Shown here: positions 21,201 through 29,259 of the stretch, one piece after another
Position numbering within the stretch: the stretch's first letter is position 1
Layout of the letters: each line of letters starts with the position of its first letter
Assembly (NCBI RefSeq): GCF_012848855.1
Contig: NZ_CP051630.1
Span: forward strand, 1,777,501 to 1,841,500
DNA: 64,000 nucleotides
DNA from: Pyruvatibacter mobilis
Lineage (GTDB): Bacteria; Pseudomonadota; Alphaproteobacteria; CGMCC-115125
Direction: 5' to 3'
Notes under the pieces: model-generated
The model's input: only the letters and a program-made list of their open reading frames with translations
What the model was told of the DNA's origin: nothing
Database searches by the model: none
Program-made: the position numbers and the translations under genes

Positions 21201-21740
21201 TCAGCCCGCCATCATGGAATCGATTTCGCTCTGGGTCAGCGGGCCGTGGCCGCGGCGCTCACTGCCGTCGAAGGAGGCCTTCCGGTGCCGCCGGTCCGGG
21301 CCCACATAGCCTTCCGCCACCACGAAGTCGCGCGGGGCAAAGGTCGCCACCTCGATCTTGCTGCGCAGTTCGGTCGCCGAGAAGGGCTTGGTCACATAGA
21401 CATTGGCCCCCAGGTCCCGTGCCATCATGACGGAGTCGCGCGACGCGACGGATGCCATGCAGACCACGCCGGCTTCCGGGGACTGGCAATCGGTGTTGCG
21501 GCGGATGAACTTCAGCAGCTTGGGCCCGACGCCTTCATGGGGCCGCCAGTCGATCAGCACGCAGTCAGCGGGCGCAAACGCCATGCGGGAGATCGCGCCG
21601 TTCTCGTCCTGGTGCATGTCGAAGCTGCGCGGCAGGAAGCTCTTCACCAGCTGGGTCAGGATCGACCGCAGATAGGAGGATTCCTCCATCAGCACGATGT
21701 CGGTCTTGGTCAGGTCCTGAAAGGAAGCATTAGACTGCAT
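21201..21740 (-). CDS. Stand-alone receiver-domain protein (divergent response regulator)
   Basis: 179 residues. Residues of about 12-135 form a CheY-like receiver. The likely phospho-acceptor Asp is in CVLIDWRPHEG and the conserved Lys in YVTKPFSATEL. The acidic pair after beta-1 is Glu-Glu (IVLMEESSYLR) instead of the usual Asp-Asp. The remaining 40 residues include YVGPDRRHRK and GSERRG motifs, seen in other alphaproteobacterial single-domain regulators, and no DNA-binding or enzymatic output domain. It may act by protein interaction. No kinase gene is adjacent. The start ATG at 21740 is the first in a frame that opens with MQSNASFQDLTKTDIVLM. Confidence 0.8.
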   Translation of the reverse strand: MQSNASFQDLTKTDIVLMEESSYLRSILTQLVKSFLPRSFDMHQDENGAISRMAFAPADCVLIDWRPHEGVGPKLLKFIRRNTDCQSPEAGVVCMASVASRDSVMMARDLGANVYVTKPFSATELRSKIEVATFAPRDFVVAEGYVGPDRRHRKASFDGSERRGHGPLTQSEIDSMMAG

Positions 21741-22058
21741 GCACAGCGACCGGTCCTCCTGGACCCCTCCGGCAGATCGGTGACCGGCCCCGGGCTAAGG
21801 GATGCACGGTCGGGTTGAATGCTACGATGCCCACCCTGCCGCAGAGGGGTAAATGGCCGCTTAAAAGAGCCTGCGGCACTTTGGAAAACAAAGCGTGATC
21901 TCAGGCTCACAGCGTCCGGAACGGCGGCAAACCGCTCGCCCCAGCAGCATTCGCCCTACCCCCCCGCAGCCTGACCAGAAAAAGCCCGAAATCCGCCGGT
22001 TTCCCAAAAAAGGGGTTTACAGCCCCAAGCCGGATACGTTACATCCCGGCTCCCTCGT
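21741..22058. other. Intergenic region before tRNA-Gln
   Basis: 318 bases without a credible gene. It should hold the minus-strand promoter of the receiver protein and the plus-strand promoter of tRNA-Gln. For the tRNA, TTTACA (22016-22021) is followed after 17 bases by TTACAT (22039-22044), 14 bases before the tRNA. I see no repeat or attachment-site duplication. Confidence 0.4.
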
Positions 22059-22132
22059 TGGGGGATCGTCTAATGGTAGGACAGCGGACTCTGACTCCGC
22101 CAGTCTAGGTTCGAATCCTAGTCCCCCAGCCA
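22059..22132 (+). tRNA. tRNA-Gln (anticodon CTG)
   Basis: A complete 74-base cloverleaf with encoded CCA. The acceptor 22059-22065 (TGGGGGA) pairs with 22122-22128, with discriminator G at 22129 and CCA at 22130-22132. The anticodon stem GCGGA/TCCGC (22084-22088 and 22096-22100) closes a 7-base loop with CTG at 22091-22093. The T-arm contains GGTTCGAATCC. A T-run (CTCTTTTT) follows directly. No integrase or displaced 3' copy is nearby, so it is not evidently used as an integration site. Confidence 0.96.
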
Positions 22133-22367
22133 CTCTTTTTCCCGTCATGTCGGATAGTGCCCGAGTCCGGTGCGGCAGTCGCCCTTGGAGCGCAGCCCGC
22201 CGGTTTACACCCGCGCGCTTCGTGCAACGCCGGCCGACCCGGCGCGCATGCCCCATCTCGCGATGCGCCACCATTCATCCGTGCCCTGAGCACCGGATCA
22301 TTGCACGTCTGATTTAACACGCAGAAATAGTGGAACCGCAACCTGCACGGGTTCGGTGATCCTTAAC

Positions 22368-22397
22368 GCAATTCGGTCAGGTTTCCCGCCGAATTGC
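22368..22397 (+). other. 9-bp inverted repeat in the chemoreceptor leader
   Basis: GCAATTCGG (22368-22376) and CCGAATTGC (22389-22397) are perfect inverted copies separated by 12 bases. They are followed at once by TTTTG and end 26 bases before the chemoreceptor start. This could be a leader hairpin with terminator-like character or an operator dyad. Confidence 0.5.
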
Positions 22398-22423
22398 TTT
22401 TGTAATTGCGTGAGGTGTTAAGA

Positions 22424-24136
22424 ATGCAAGCGCCGGTTTCTCCCCTGACACTTACTCCCGAGGAAAAGGCGCTTGTCCGCAAATACCTCCCCGCCCTTCG
22501 CGAGGCCCTGCCCGGCATCCTCGAGGATTTCTATGGCTGGGTGATGTCGCAGCCGGACATGGCGGCGCTGGTCACGCACAGCGGCAAAAGCACGAAGCTG
22601 CTGGCCAACAAGCAGCTGGCGCATTGGCTTGCCCTGTTCGAGACCGGCCCGGACGCTGCCTTCGAGGAGCGCGCCCGCCGGATTGGTGCCGTGCATCACA
22701 TGATCGGGCTCACGCCGCACTGGTACATTTCCGGCTACAGCTTCGTCACCGCGCGGGTGAATGAGCTTCTGGGCAGCGCCAACCGGTTCAGCGGCCGCAA
22801 GGCGACGGAAGCCATCTCGGCCTTTTCGAAGATCCTGATGTTCGACATGCAGGCCGCGCTCAGCGTTTATAGCGACACGGCCGCCACCGCGTCTGCGGCG
22901 TCGCAGGGCAACGACTTTGCCAACAATCTGATGGATTCCTCCGTCAACGTGTCGATTGCGGTCAACGAGGCGTCGATCCGTTCCGGCGAAATCCTGCGCA
23001 ACATCCAGCACATGGATGGCGAAGCACAGGCCATCGGAGCTGCCATTGAGCAGACCAGCGCCGGCATCCAGCGCATGTCCGAGACGACCCAGACGGTTGC
23101 GGACATCGCCAATTCCGCCAATGAGCGCGCCTCCACCGGCGCCCAGGTGGTGAACGATGCCAGCACGCGGATGAATGACATCAGCCGCGCCATGGAGATC
23201 ACGTCATCGCTGGTCACCGAGCTTGCGGATTCCTCCCGCACCATCGGCGCCATTGTTGAAACCATCGAGAACATCGCCAGCCAGACCAACCTCCTGGCCC
23301 TCAATGCCACCATCGAGGCCGCCCGCGCGGGTGAGGCGGGCAAGGGCTTTGCCGTGGTCGCCAACGAGGTTCAGTCGCTGTCCAAGCAGACCGCAACAGC
23401 GACCGAAGAGATCCGTGGCCGGATCGAATCCCTGCTTACCGAGATGACCAAGATCGAAACGGCCATGACCGGCGCCAACGACGCCGTTGAATCCGGCCAG
23501 GACGCGATGACCCAGGTCTCGGAGACGATGCAGACCCTGCGCGACACGGTGGCGGATGTGTCTGGCCGCATGGATCAGGTCACCGCCATCCTGCGCGAGC
23601 AGACGGCTGCCTCCGATGAGGTCGCCGCCGGCATCGCCAAGATCGCGACGGATTCAGCCGGCAATGTGAAGGCCCTGAGCGCCATCACCGAAAGTATGGA
23701 CCGGGTGGAAAAGACCACCGGCGGCCAGCTTGCACAGTTCGTCGAATTCGACGTGCCGCACAAGGTTCTGCGCATCGCCATGTCGGACCACGTGATCTGG
23801 AAGAAACGCCTTGCGGACATGCTCACCGGCCGCCAGTCGTTGCGCCCGGACGAGCTGGCCGATCATCATTCCTGCCGTCTCGGCAAGCTCTATTACAGCG
23901 ACGCAGCTGCGCCCTACCGGGACCTTGCACCCTTCCGCGAGCTGGAAGCGCCGCATGCGGATGTTCACCGCTGGGGGCTCGAGGCCGCCAAGTGTTACAA
24001 TGCCGGCGACATCGACGGGGCTCATGCGGCGGTGCAGAAAGTCGAGACAGCCTCCGCGCGGGTTCTCGAGCTTCTGGAGGCCACGGTCCGGGCGGCGGAA
24101 GCAGCCGAAGGCGAGGCATTGCGCCACGCCTCCTGA
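22424..24136 (+). CDS. Soluble globin-coupled chemoreceptor with CZB domain
   Basis: 570 residues with no transmembrane segment. Residues of about 10-165 form a protoglobin sensor: the motif [19 protein letters not shown] places the proximal haem His at 91. Residues of about 170-440 form the methyl-accepting signalling domain, with hairpin tip [20 protein letters not shown] and [15 protein letters not shown]. Residues of about 445-550 form a chemoreceptor zinc-binding (CZB) domain, with [17 protein letters not shown] and HADVHRW supplying the three-His/one-Cys site. It probably senses O2 or another haem ligand and, through zinc, an oxidant or metal, and signals to a CheA array. No che genes are in the window. 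The start at 22424 has GAGGTG upstream. A 9-bp dyad precedes it. Confidence 0.93.
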   Translation: MQAPVSPLTLTPEEKALVRKYLPALREALPGILEDFYGWVMSQPDMAALVTHSGKSTKLLANKQLAHWLALFETGPDAAFEERARRIGAVHHMIGLTPHWYISGYSFVTARVNELLGSANRFSGRKATEAISAFSKILMFDMQAALSVYSDTAATASAASQGNDFANNLMDSSVNVSIAVNEASIRSGEILRNIQHMDGEAQAIGAAIEQTSAGIQRMSETTQTVADIANSANERASTGAQVVNDASTRMNDISRAMEITSSLVTELADSSRTIGAIVETIENIASQTNLLALNATIEAARAGEAGKGFAVVANEVQSLSKQTATATEEIRGRIESLLTEMTKIETAMTGANDAVESGQDAMTQVSETMQTLRDTVADVSGRMDQVTAILREQTAASDEVAAGIAKIATDSAGNVKALSAITESMDRVEKTTGGQLAQFVEFDVPHKVLRIAMSDHVIWKKRLADMLTGRQSLRPDELADHHSCRLGKLYYSDAAAPYRDLAPFRELEAPHADVHRWGLEAAKCYNAGDIDGAHAAVQKVETASARVLELLEATVRAAEAAEGEALRHAS

Positions 24137-24200
24137 TCTGATGACCACACGAGGGCGGGTGACAGGCTTAAACAGCCTGCGCCCGCCTTCGCGCATCTAA

Positions 24201-25094
24201 TCAGTTCAGAATATCCGCGGCGCAGCGAAAGCCCACATGCATATGTGCTGAGTCAGGTGTCGCGTGGCCGCGTGCCGACACGCGAAAGCCATGGCACAGC
24301 TTCGGATCACAGAGATAGGACCCGCCGCGCTGGACGCGGGGGGCGGCCGGATCATCCGCCTGCGGTGTATCGGTGCCATAGGGGGCATAGGCCGAACTGG
24401 TCCATTCCCACACATTGCCTGCCATGTCGGTCAGTCCGATCGGCGTGGTACCGAAGGCCCCCACCGGAGACGTGGTCTTGAAGCCGTCCTCAGCAGTGTT
24501 CAGCACCGGGAAGATGCCGGTCCACACATTGGCCAGATATTCTCCCTCCCGCAGCAGCCTGTCGCCAAAGGCGTAGACGGGCTCACCGTCCTGACCGGCC
24601 CGGGCGGCGAACTCCCACTCCTTTTCGGTCGGCAGGCGCTTGTCGCGCCAGCGGCAATAGGCCTCCGCGTCGCTGTGGGAGACCTGGGTCACCGGGTGGT
24701 CCACCTGTGCCTCCGGTCTCTGAGGGCCATAGGGCGTCCGCCAGGTAGCGCCGGGCACCAGCCGCCACTGACCGGTGCCGAAGCTCATCACGGCGCCGCC
24801 TTCCAGGCGTTCGGCATCCGTCTCACGGCCGGTCGCTCTGATGAATGCCGCAAAGTCCGCAACCGTTACCGGGCTGCGGTCAAGGCGGAAGCTCTGCACC
24901 TCAATATCATGGGCGGGACGTTCATCAGGCAGGCCCGTGTCCGAGCCCATCCGGCCCACACCGCCGGGAATAGTGATCATCTCGCCCGCCACCGCGGCCA
25001 CAGGCGTCATGATCCAGGCAAGCAGGCAGAACCACGCGCCCGCCAGCGCGCGGCGCCTAGTTCGGCCAGTACACATAGTCATCGCCCGGCGCAT
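24201..25094 (-). CDS. Formylglycine-generating enzyme (sulfatase-activating), exported form
   Basis: 297 residues. A basic segment followed by a hydrophobic stretch (RTRRRALAGAWFCLLAW...AAVAG, about residues 10-37) looks like a signal peptide or anchor. The rest is the FGE-sulfatase fold: MITIPGG.GRMGSD at the start, then LPTEKEWEFAARAG, GNVWEWT and the catalytic redox pair Cys262/Cys267 in SYLCDPKLCHGFRVSARG, as in true Cu-dependent FGEs. It would convert the sulfatase active-site Cys to formylglycine. The coding region overlaps the end of the sulfatase gene by up to 38 bases, and starts at 25094, 25079 and 25073 are all possible. The direct overlap with a sulfatase carrying a CxPSR motif strongly supports the role. 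Confidence 0.92.
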   Translation of the reverse strand: MRRAMTMCTGRTRRRALAGAWFCLLAWIMTPVAAVAGEMITIPGGVGRMGSDTGLPDERPAHDIEVQSFRLDRSPVTVADFAAFIRATGRETDAERLEGGAVMSFGTGQWRLVPGATWRTPYGPQRPEAQVDHPVTQVSHSDAEAYCRWRDKRLPTEKEWEFAARAGQDGEPVYAFGDRLLREGEYLANVWTGIFPVLNTAEDGFKTTSPVGAFGTTPIGLTDMAGNVWEWTSSAYAPYGTDTPQADDPAAPRVQRGGSYLCDPKLCHGFRVSARGHATPDSAHMHVGFRCAADILN

Positions 25095-26733
25095 AGGTCT
25101 CCGCCAGGGTCTTGTCGATCATGATCGGGCTTTCAAGCGTATAGGGATAAAGCGGGTCCCGCGCGCCGGCCTGATGGGCGTCCAGCAGGGCCATCAGTTC
25201 TTCGCGCTTGCTGGTCTCGATGTCGGCCAGATTGGTCTGCTCGGTGGGGTCTGTTGCCAGGTTGTAGAGCCATGCCCTGTCCTGACGGCCATTGTATTGC
25301 AGCTTCCAGTCCCCTGCCCGCACCACGCGGTAATAGCCGCTTTGCCAGAAGATCGCGTCATCCGGCCGGCTGATGCCTGCCTCGCCCGCGGCGGCCGGCA
25401 GCAGGTTCAGGCCATCAATTGCCACGCCGTCAGGCAGGGCCGCGCCCGCCGCAGCGGCAAGTGTCGGCGTCACGTCGATATGGGCAACCGGTGTCTCGAC
25501 CTGCGTGCCCGGCGCAATGCGTTGCGGCCAGCGCATGAACAGGGGCACGCGGATGCCGCCTTCGAACAGGGTGATCTTCCAGCCGCGATAGGGCGCGTTG
25601 ATCTCCGGCAGGCCGACATAGCCCGCGCCGCCATTGTCGCTCGACAGGACGATGAGGGTGTTGTCGTCCAGCCCCTCCTCCTTAAGCTTCTGCATGATCC
25701 GTCCGACGCTGCGGTCCAGCGCGCGCAGCATCGCCGCATAGACCCGCAGCCGGTGCGGCTCGATATCGCCCACCGCGTCATAGTCTTCGCGGGTGGCCTG
25801 CAGCGGCGTGTGCACACCCCAATGGGCGAGGTAAAGGAAGAAGGGGCGGTGCCTGTTGGCCTCGATGACCTTCAGGGATTCATCGGTCCAGTAATCAGTG
25901 AGATAGCCACCGGGTCTGAACCAGTCGCCGGAATTATACGACGCCGCATAGCGCATCCGCGCCCACAGGAACTTGTCGATCGGGTCGAAGTCCAGCCTGG
26001 CATTCACAACGTCCGGATCATCCTCCTGCAGGAACAGGCCGCTGGCCATCAGCAGGCTTTCGTCGAAGCCCTGGGCGGTCGGCCGCGATGTCTCGCCGCG
26101 GCCCAGATGCCACTTGCCGATATGGACCGTGTGATAGCCCTGCGCTTTCAGCATCTCCGCAATCGTCACTTCGTCGCCGGGCAGGCCCTGCCCTTCATAG
26201 TCGGGCGACAGCGCAGCCCGCTCGGCGTCATAGTCGATATCCGGCAAGCCACCACGCTCCATGGCATTGCCGACCAGCGACACGACGCGGCCCATGCCCG
26301 GTGGCACCGGGGTGAACTCGAAGCCCGTCCGCGTCGGGTAGCGGCCCGTCATCAGCATGGCGCGCGAGGGCGCACAGGTGCCCGTGCCGGAATAGGCCTG
26401 GGTGAAGATCGCGCCTTCCGCCGCCAGCCGGTCGATATGGGGTGTCGGCACGCGCCCGTCCGCCACGCCGCCGCCGAAGGTGGAGAGGTCGTTGATGCCC
26501 AGGTCATCAAGCAGGATGAACACGATATTGGGGGGCCGCTCGCCCTGCAGGTCCGGCGATGCCGCCGGCCCCTGCTGCCACTCGATCGCCCGCGTCTCCG
26601 CGATCTCGGGGTCCGGTCCGAAATTGCTGACCGCAAACAAAATCAGCGCGCTGCGGTTCATCCAGCCCAATAGCCCAAGGCCGACCAACCCAATCACAAC
26701 GGCCAGCCCGATTATGGCGACACGCTTTCCCAT
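25057..26733 (-). CDS. Membrane-anchored type I sulfatase (arylsulfatase family)
   Basis: 558 residues. An N-terminal transmembrane anchor (about residues 5-24) is followed by an alkaline-phosphatase-superfamily sulfatase domain. This has metal ligands Asp76-Asp77 (ILLDDLG), the formylglycine precursor Cys120 in GTCAPSRAML, then YPTRTGFEF, GKWHLG, and the second metal site LSSDNGG. The CxPSR consensus means the Cys must be oxidised by the FGE encoded immediately downstream. It hydrolyses an organic sulfate ester outside the cytoplasmic membrane. The sulfated substrate is not evident, though marine polysaccharide or aryl sulfates are typical. A 27-base perfect operator-like dyad lies 28 bases upstream of the start, and no regulator is adjacent. 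Confidence 0.93.
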   Translation of the reverse strand: MGKRVAIIGLAVVIGLVGLGLLGWMNRSALILFAVSNFGPDPEIAETRAIEWQQGPAASPDLQGERPPNIVFILLDDLGINDLSTFGGGVADGRVPTPHIDRLAAEGAIFTQAYSGTGTCAPSRAMLMTGRYPTRTGFEFTPVPPGMGRVVSLVGNAMERGGLPDIDYDAERAALSPDYEGQGLPGDEVTIAEMLKAQGYHTVHIGKWHLGRGETSRPTAQGFDESLLMASGLFLQEDDPDVVNARLDFDPIDKFLWARMRYAASYNSGDWFRPGGYLTDYWTDESLKVIEANRHRPFFLYLAHWGVHTPLQATREDYDAVGDIEPHRLRVYAAMLRALDRSVGRIMQKLKEEGLDDNTLIVLSSDNGGAGYVGLPEINAPYRGWKITLFEGGIRVPLFMRWPQRIAPGTQVETPVAHIDVTPTLAAAAGAALPDGVAIDGLNLLPAAAGEAGISRPDDAIFWQSGYYRVVRAGDWKLQYNGRQDRAWLYNLATDPTEQTNLADIETSKREELMALLDAHQAGARDPLYPYTLESPIMIDKTLAETYAPGDDYVYWPN

Positions 26734-26760
26734 CGGCCCATTCCTCCCCGTCGCAGATTA

Positions 26761-26787
26761 TTGAATTAATTATTGTCATTAATTCAA
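26761..26787. promoter_or_regulatory. Operator-like inverted repeat upstream of the sulfatase
   Basis: TTGAATTAAT (26761-26770) and ATTAATTCAA (26778-26787) are perfect inverted copies with a 7-base spacer. The element is entirely AT-rich in a GC-rich genome and sits 28 bases before the sulfatase ATG. It is probably the promoter/operator of the sulfatase-FGE pair. Confidence 0.6.
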
Positions 26788-26853
26788 AGGCGGTCAAGAA
26801 ACCACATCCGGCGCTCCGGGGAGCGCGCCATTGGTGCCCCAATGAGCGCTGTG

Positions 26854-27714
26854 TCAGTCGAACACCACCGTGCGGCTGCCATTGAGGAGGATGCGGTCGT
26901 CGAGGTGATGGCGCACGGCCTTGGCCAGCACGCGCCGCTCAATGTCGCGGCCCCGGCGGATCAGATCCTCCGGCGTGTCCCCGTGGGAAATCGGCTCCAC
27001 GTCCTGGGCGATGATCGGTCCCTCGTCGAGGTCCGCTGTCACGTAATGCGCCGTGGCGCCAATCACCTTCACGCCGCGCGCATGGGCCTGATGATAGGGC
27101 CGCGCGCCCTTGAAGCTCGGCAGGAAGCTGTGATGAATGTTGATGCAGCGGCCCGCGAGCCTGGCTGACAGATCATCTGACAGCACCTGCATGTAGCGCG
27201 CCAGCACTACAAGCTCCGTCCCCGTCTCTTCAATGAGCGACCACAGCTTCTGCTCCTGCTGCGGCTTAGTCTCCTTCGTGCTCGGCAGGTATTCGAAGCG
27301 CAGACCGGACAGGTCGAGACCGTTGAAGGTCTCGCGCGGATGGTTGGAGACGATGGCCGTAATGTCCATGGCCTGCTCGCCCCGCCGCCAGCGATAGAGC
27401 AGGTCGGCCAGGCAATGGTCGAACTTGGAGACAAGGATCATCACCCTGCGTGGCTGGCTGCGGTCCCGCAATTGCCAGTCCGCCTCCAGTTCATCGCCCA
27501 GCGTGGCCAGCAGCGCCCGCAGCGCGGGCACATCCATCTTGCCGGTGGCACAGCGGAACACCACGCGCATGAAGAAGCGGTTTTCCAGCGTGTCGTCGAA
27601 TTGCTGCGCCGTCACGATATCGCCCCCCGCCTCATAGATGAGCGCGGAGACCTTCATCACGATGCCGGGCTTGTTGGGACAGGAGAGGGTTAGCGCAAAG
27701 CTGGGGTCGGTCAC
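26854..27714 (-). CDS. purU: Formyltetrahydrofolate deformylase
   Basis: 286 residues from the GTG at 27714, matching the family length; the frame is open to a TTG at 27771, and no candidate has a clear ribosome binding site. Residues 5-75 are an ACT domain ([20 protein letters not shown]). Residues of about 80-286 are the formyl-transferase/hydrolase fold with [18 protein letters not shown], the hydrolase Asn/His region [19 protein letters not shown] and [16 protein letters not shown]. PurU releases formate from 10-formyl-THF, balancing one-carbon pools. A TATATA box at 27785-27790 suggests a minus-strand promoter of its own. The globin gene lies just upstream. Confidence 0.93.
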   Translation of the reverse strand: MTDPSFALTLSCPNKPGIVMKVSALIYEAGGDIVTAQQFDDTLENRFFMRVVFRCATGKMDVPALRALLATLGDELEADWQLRDRSQPRRVMILVSKFDHCLADLLYRWRRGEQAMDITAIVSNHPRETFNGLDLSGLRFEYLPSTKETKPQQEQKLWSLIEETGTELVVLARYMQVLSDDLSARLAGRCINIHHSFLPSFKGARPYHQAHARGVKVIGATAHYVTADLDEGPIIAQDVEPISHGDTPEDLIRRGRDIERRVLAKAVRHHLDDRILLNGSRTVVFD

Positions 27715-27816
27715 GGAAACGCACACTTGGAACAGAGAATGAAGGACAGCAGGCACCGCGAATGGGGCCAACCTGTGAGCCCGCTATATAGGCGCGCGTC
27801 CCGCTGCGCGAAAGGT

Positions 27817-28215
27817 CTAGGCCGCTTCCCTTGTGTGGTGCTTGAGGTCCGCCAGCAGCGTTTCCCAGGCCTGCGCCATCTCGGGCGTCCAGTCGTCGCC
27901 CAGAGCCTCACGGAAGGTATCGCGGATTACCGGGAAGAAGCTGAAGAAGACATCAGGCTCCACGCCATAAGATACGTGGCGCTCGCATTCGGACGGGATC
28001 ACGCTGCGGCAGATGACCCCTTCTCCAATGGCGTCAAAGATGCAGTCAAAGCATTGCTGCAGCATGGAGCCGCGCACGCCGCCGTCATTGTCCATGAAGA
28101 ACAGCTCTTCCAGCCCGGGCTGTTCCCGGAACAGGCGCTCATAGACGCGCGGGGCGGGATCGCCGATCTTCTCGACGGCCAGTTCCAGGCTGCTGATGAT
28201 GGCCTCTGCCTGCAT
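27817..28215 (-). CDS. Single-domain globin-like protein
   Basis: 132 residues. The ATG at 28215 has AAGGAA eight bases upstream; the longer frame to 28287 lacks a site. The pattern RVYERLFREQPGLEELF, then ERHVSYGVEPDVFF, then LGDDWTPEMAQAWETLLADL follows the A, F-G and H helices of Vitreoscilla-type/flavohaemoglobin globins. His80 aligns with the proximal haem ligand. No reductase domain is attached. It may bind O2 or NO as a sensor or scavenger, or be a haem-less relative, since the distal residues are not conserved enough for me to judge. It sits between purU and the crotonase gene on the same strand. Confidence 0.7.
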   Translation of the reverse strand: MQAEAIISSLELAVEKIGDPAPRVYERLFREQPGLEELFFMDNDGGVRGSMLQQCFDCIFDAIGEGVICRSVIPSECERHVSYGVEPDVFFSFFPVIRDTFREALGDDWTPEMAQAWETLLADLKHHTREAA

Positions 28216-28323
28216 GGCGGGTTCCTTTCCCTTTCTCGGGCTCTTGCCTCTTGTGTGGCAAGCATAGCCCGAAACCGGGTCGGTCACCCTACGCGGCGCA
28301 TCGCCTCAGTTGCGGTGGGGATT

Positions 28324-29169
28324 TCAGCCCGCCTTGCGGACCGGGCCGCTGCGTGCCGGGGCGTAATTCGCGTCGCGCTTTTCCATCTGCGACATCACGG
28401 CTTCGATCTGGTTGGGACTGCTGATCAAAACGTCCTGCTCGACGGATTCGAGCACCAGCCCCTCCTCTTCCCCGGCATAAACCGCCGCATTGAGAAGACG
28501 CTTGGAGGCTTCGATGGCGGACGGGCTCTTGGACGCAATCTCGCGGGCGGTTTCAAGTGCCGCGGCCAGCGGGTCGGCTTCCACGCGGGTGGCGAAGCCG
28601 TATTCATATGCTTCCTCGCCTGAGAAGCGGCGGCCCGTATAGGTCAGCTCCCGGACGATGTCTTCACGGGCCAGGTGGCGCATGATCTGTGTGCCCGCCA
28701 TGTCCGGCACGAGACCCCAGCGGATTTCCATGATCGACAGCTGAGTGTCCGGTGCCACATAGCGCATGTCGGCGCCCAGGATGAGCTGGAAACCGCCGCC
28801 GAAGGCAACGCCGTGCACGGCGGCGATCACCGGCACCGGCATTTCCCGCCACACCCGCACGGCATATTGCGCGCGGTTGGAGACACCGTGGGTGCGCTTT
28901 TCAAGGCGGCCACCGCCCTCAGCCGGGGAACTGCCCTCGGATGAGCCGCTGGCCATCTTGCCGAAATTGCCCATGTCGAGCCCGGCGCAGAAGGCGCGGC
29001 CTTCACCTGAGATCACCACGCAGCGAACATCCGGGTTCGCAGCCAGCGCGTCACCCGTTTCGATGAGAGCCGTGAACATCGCGTCGTCCAGCGCGTTCAT
29101 CTTGTCGGAGCGGGTCAGGCGCACGTCAGCCACGCCCTTGTCGATGGAAACGGAAATGCGGTCGCTCAT
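28324..29169 (-). CDS. Crotonase-family enoyl-CoA hydratase/isomerase
   Basis: 281 residues. The ATG at 29169 has GGGAGGAC upstream. The crotonase fold is clear from the oxyanion-hole elements GEGRAFCAGLDMGNFG and HGVAFGGGFQLILGADMRY, and from LSIMEIRWGLVPDMAG. The last lacks the second hydratase Glu of classical EchA and has Asp at DMAG instead, as in delta3,5-delta2,4-dienoyl-CoA isomerase-like and other isomerase members. The exact reaction is therefore uncertain. It follows the thiolase gene by 90 bases on the same strand and probably works with it in acyl-CoA breakdown. Confidence 0.87.
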   Translation of the reverse strand: MSDRISVSIDKGVADVRLTRSDKMNALDDAMFTALIETGDALAANPDVRCVVISGEGRAFCAGLDMGNFGKMASGSSEGSSPAEGGGRLEKRTHGVSNRAQYAVRVWREMPVPVIAAVHGVAFGGGFQLILGADMRYVAPDTQLSIMEIRWGLVPDMAGTQIMRHLAREDIVRELTYTGRRFSGEEAYEYGFATRVEADPLAAALETAREIASKSPSAIEASKRLLNAAVYAGEEEGLVLESVEQDVLISSPNQIEAVMSQMEKRDANYAPARSGPVRKAG

Positions 29170-29259
29170 GGCCTGTCCTCCCGGGCACCTGGTGAAAGGG
29201 ACCGGCAGCATAATCGCCGCCGGTCCCCCTGTCGTTCTCGTTATTGCAGTTCGGCGCGG

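Noticed and set aside
22059-22132. tRNA-Gln as an integration site of a mobile element
   Set aside because: No integrase, no displaced copy of the tRNA 3' end and no change in composition downstream; the chemoreceptor gene is typical of the genome.
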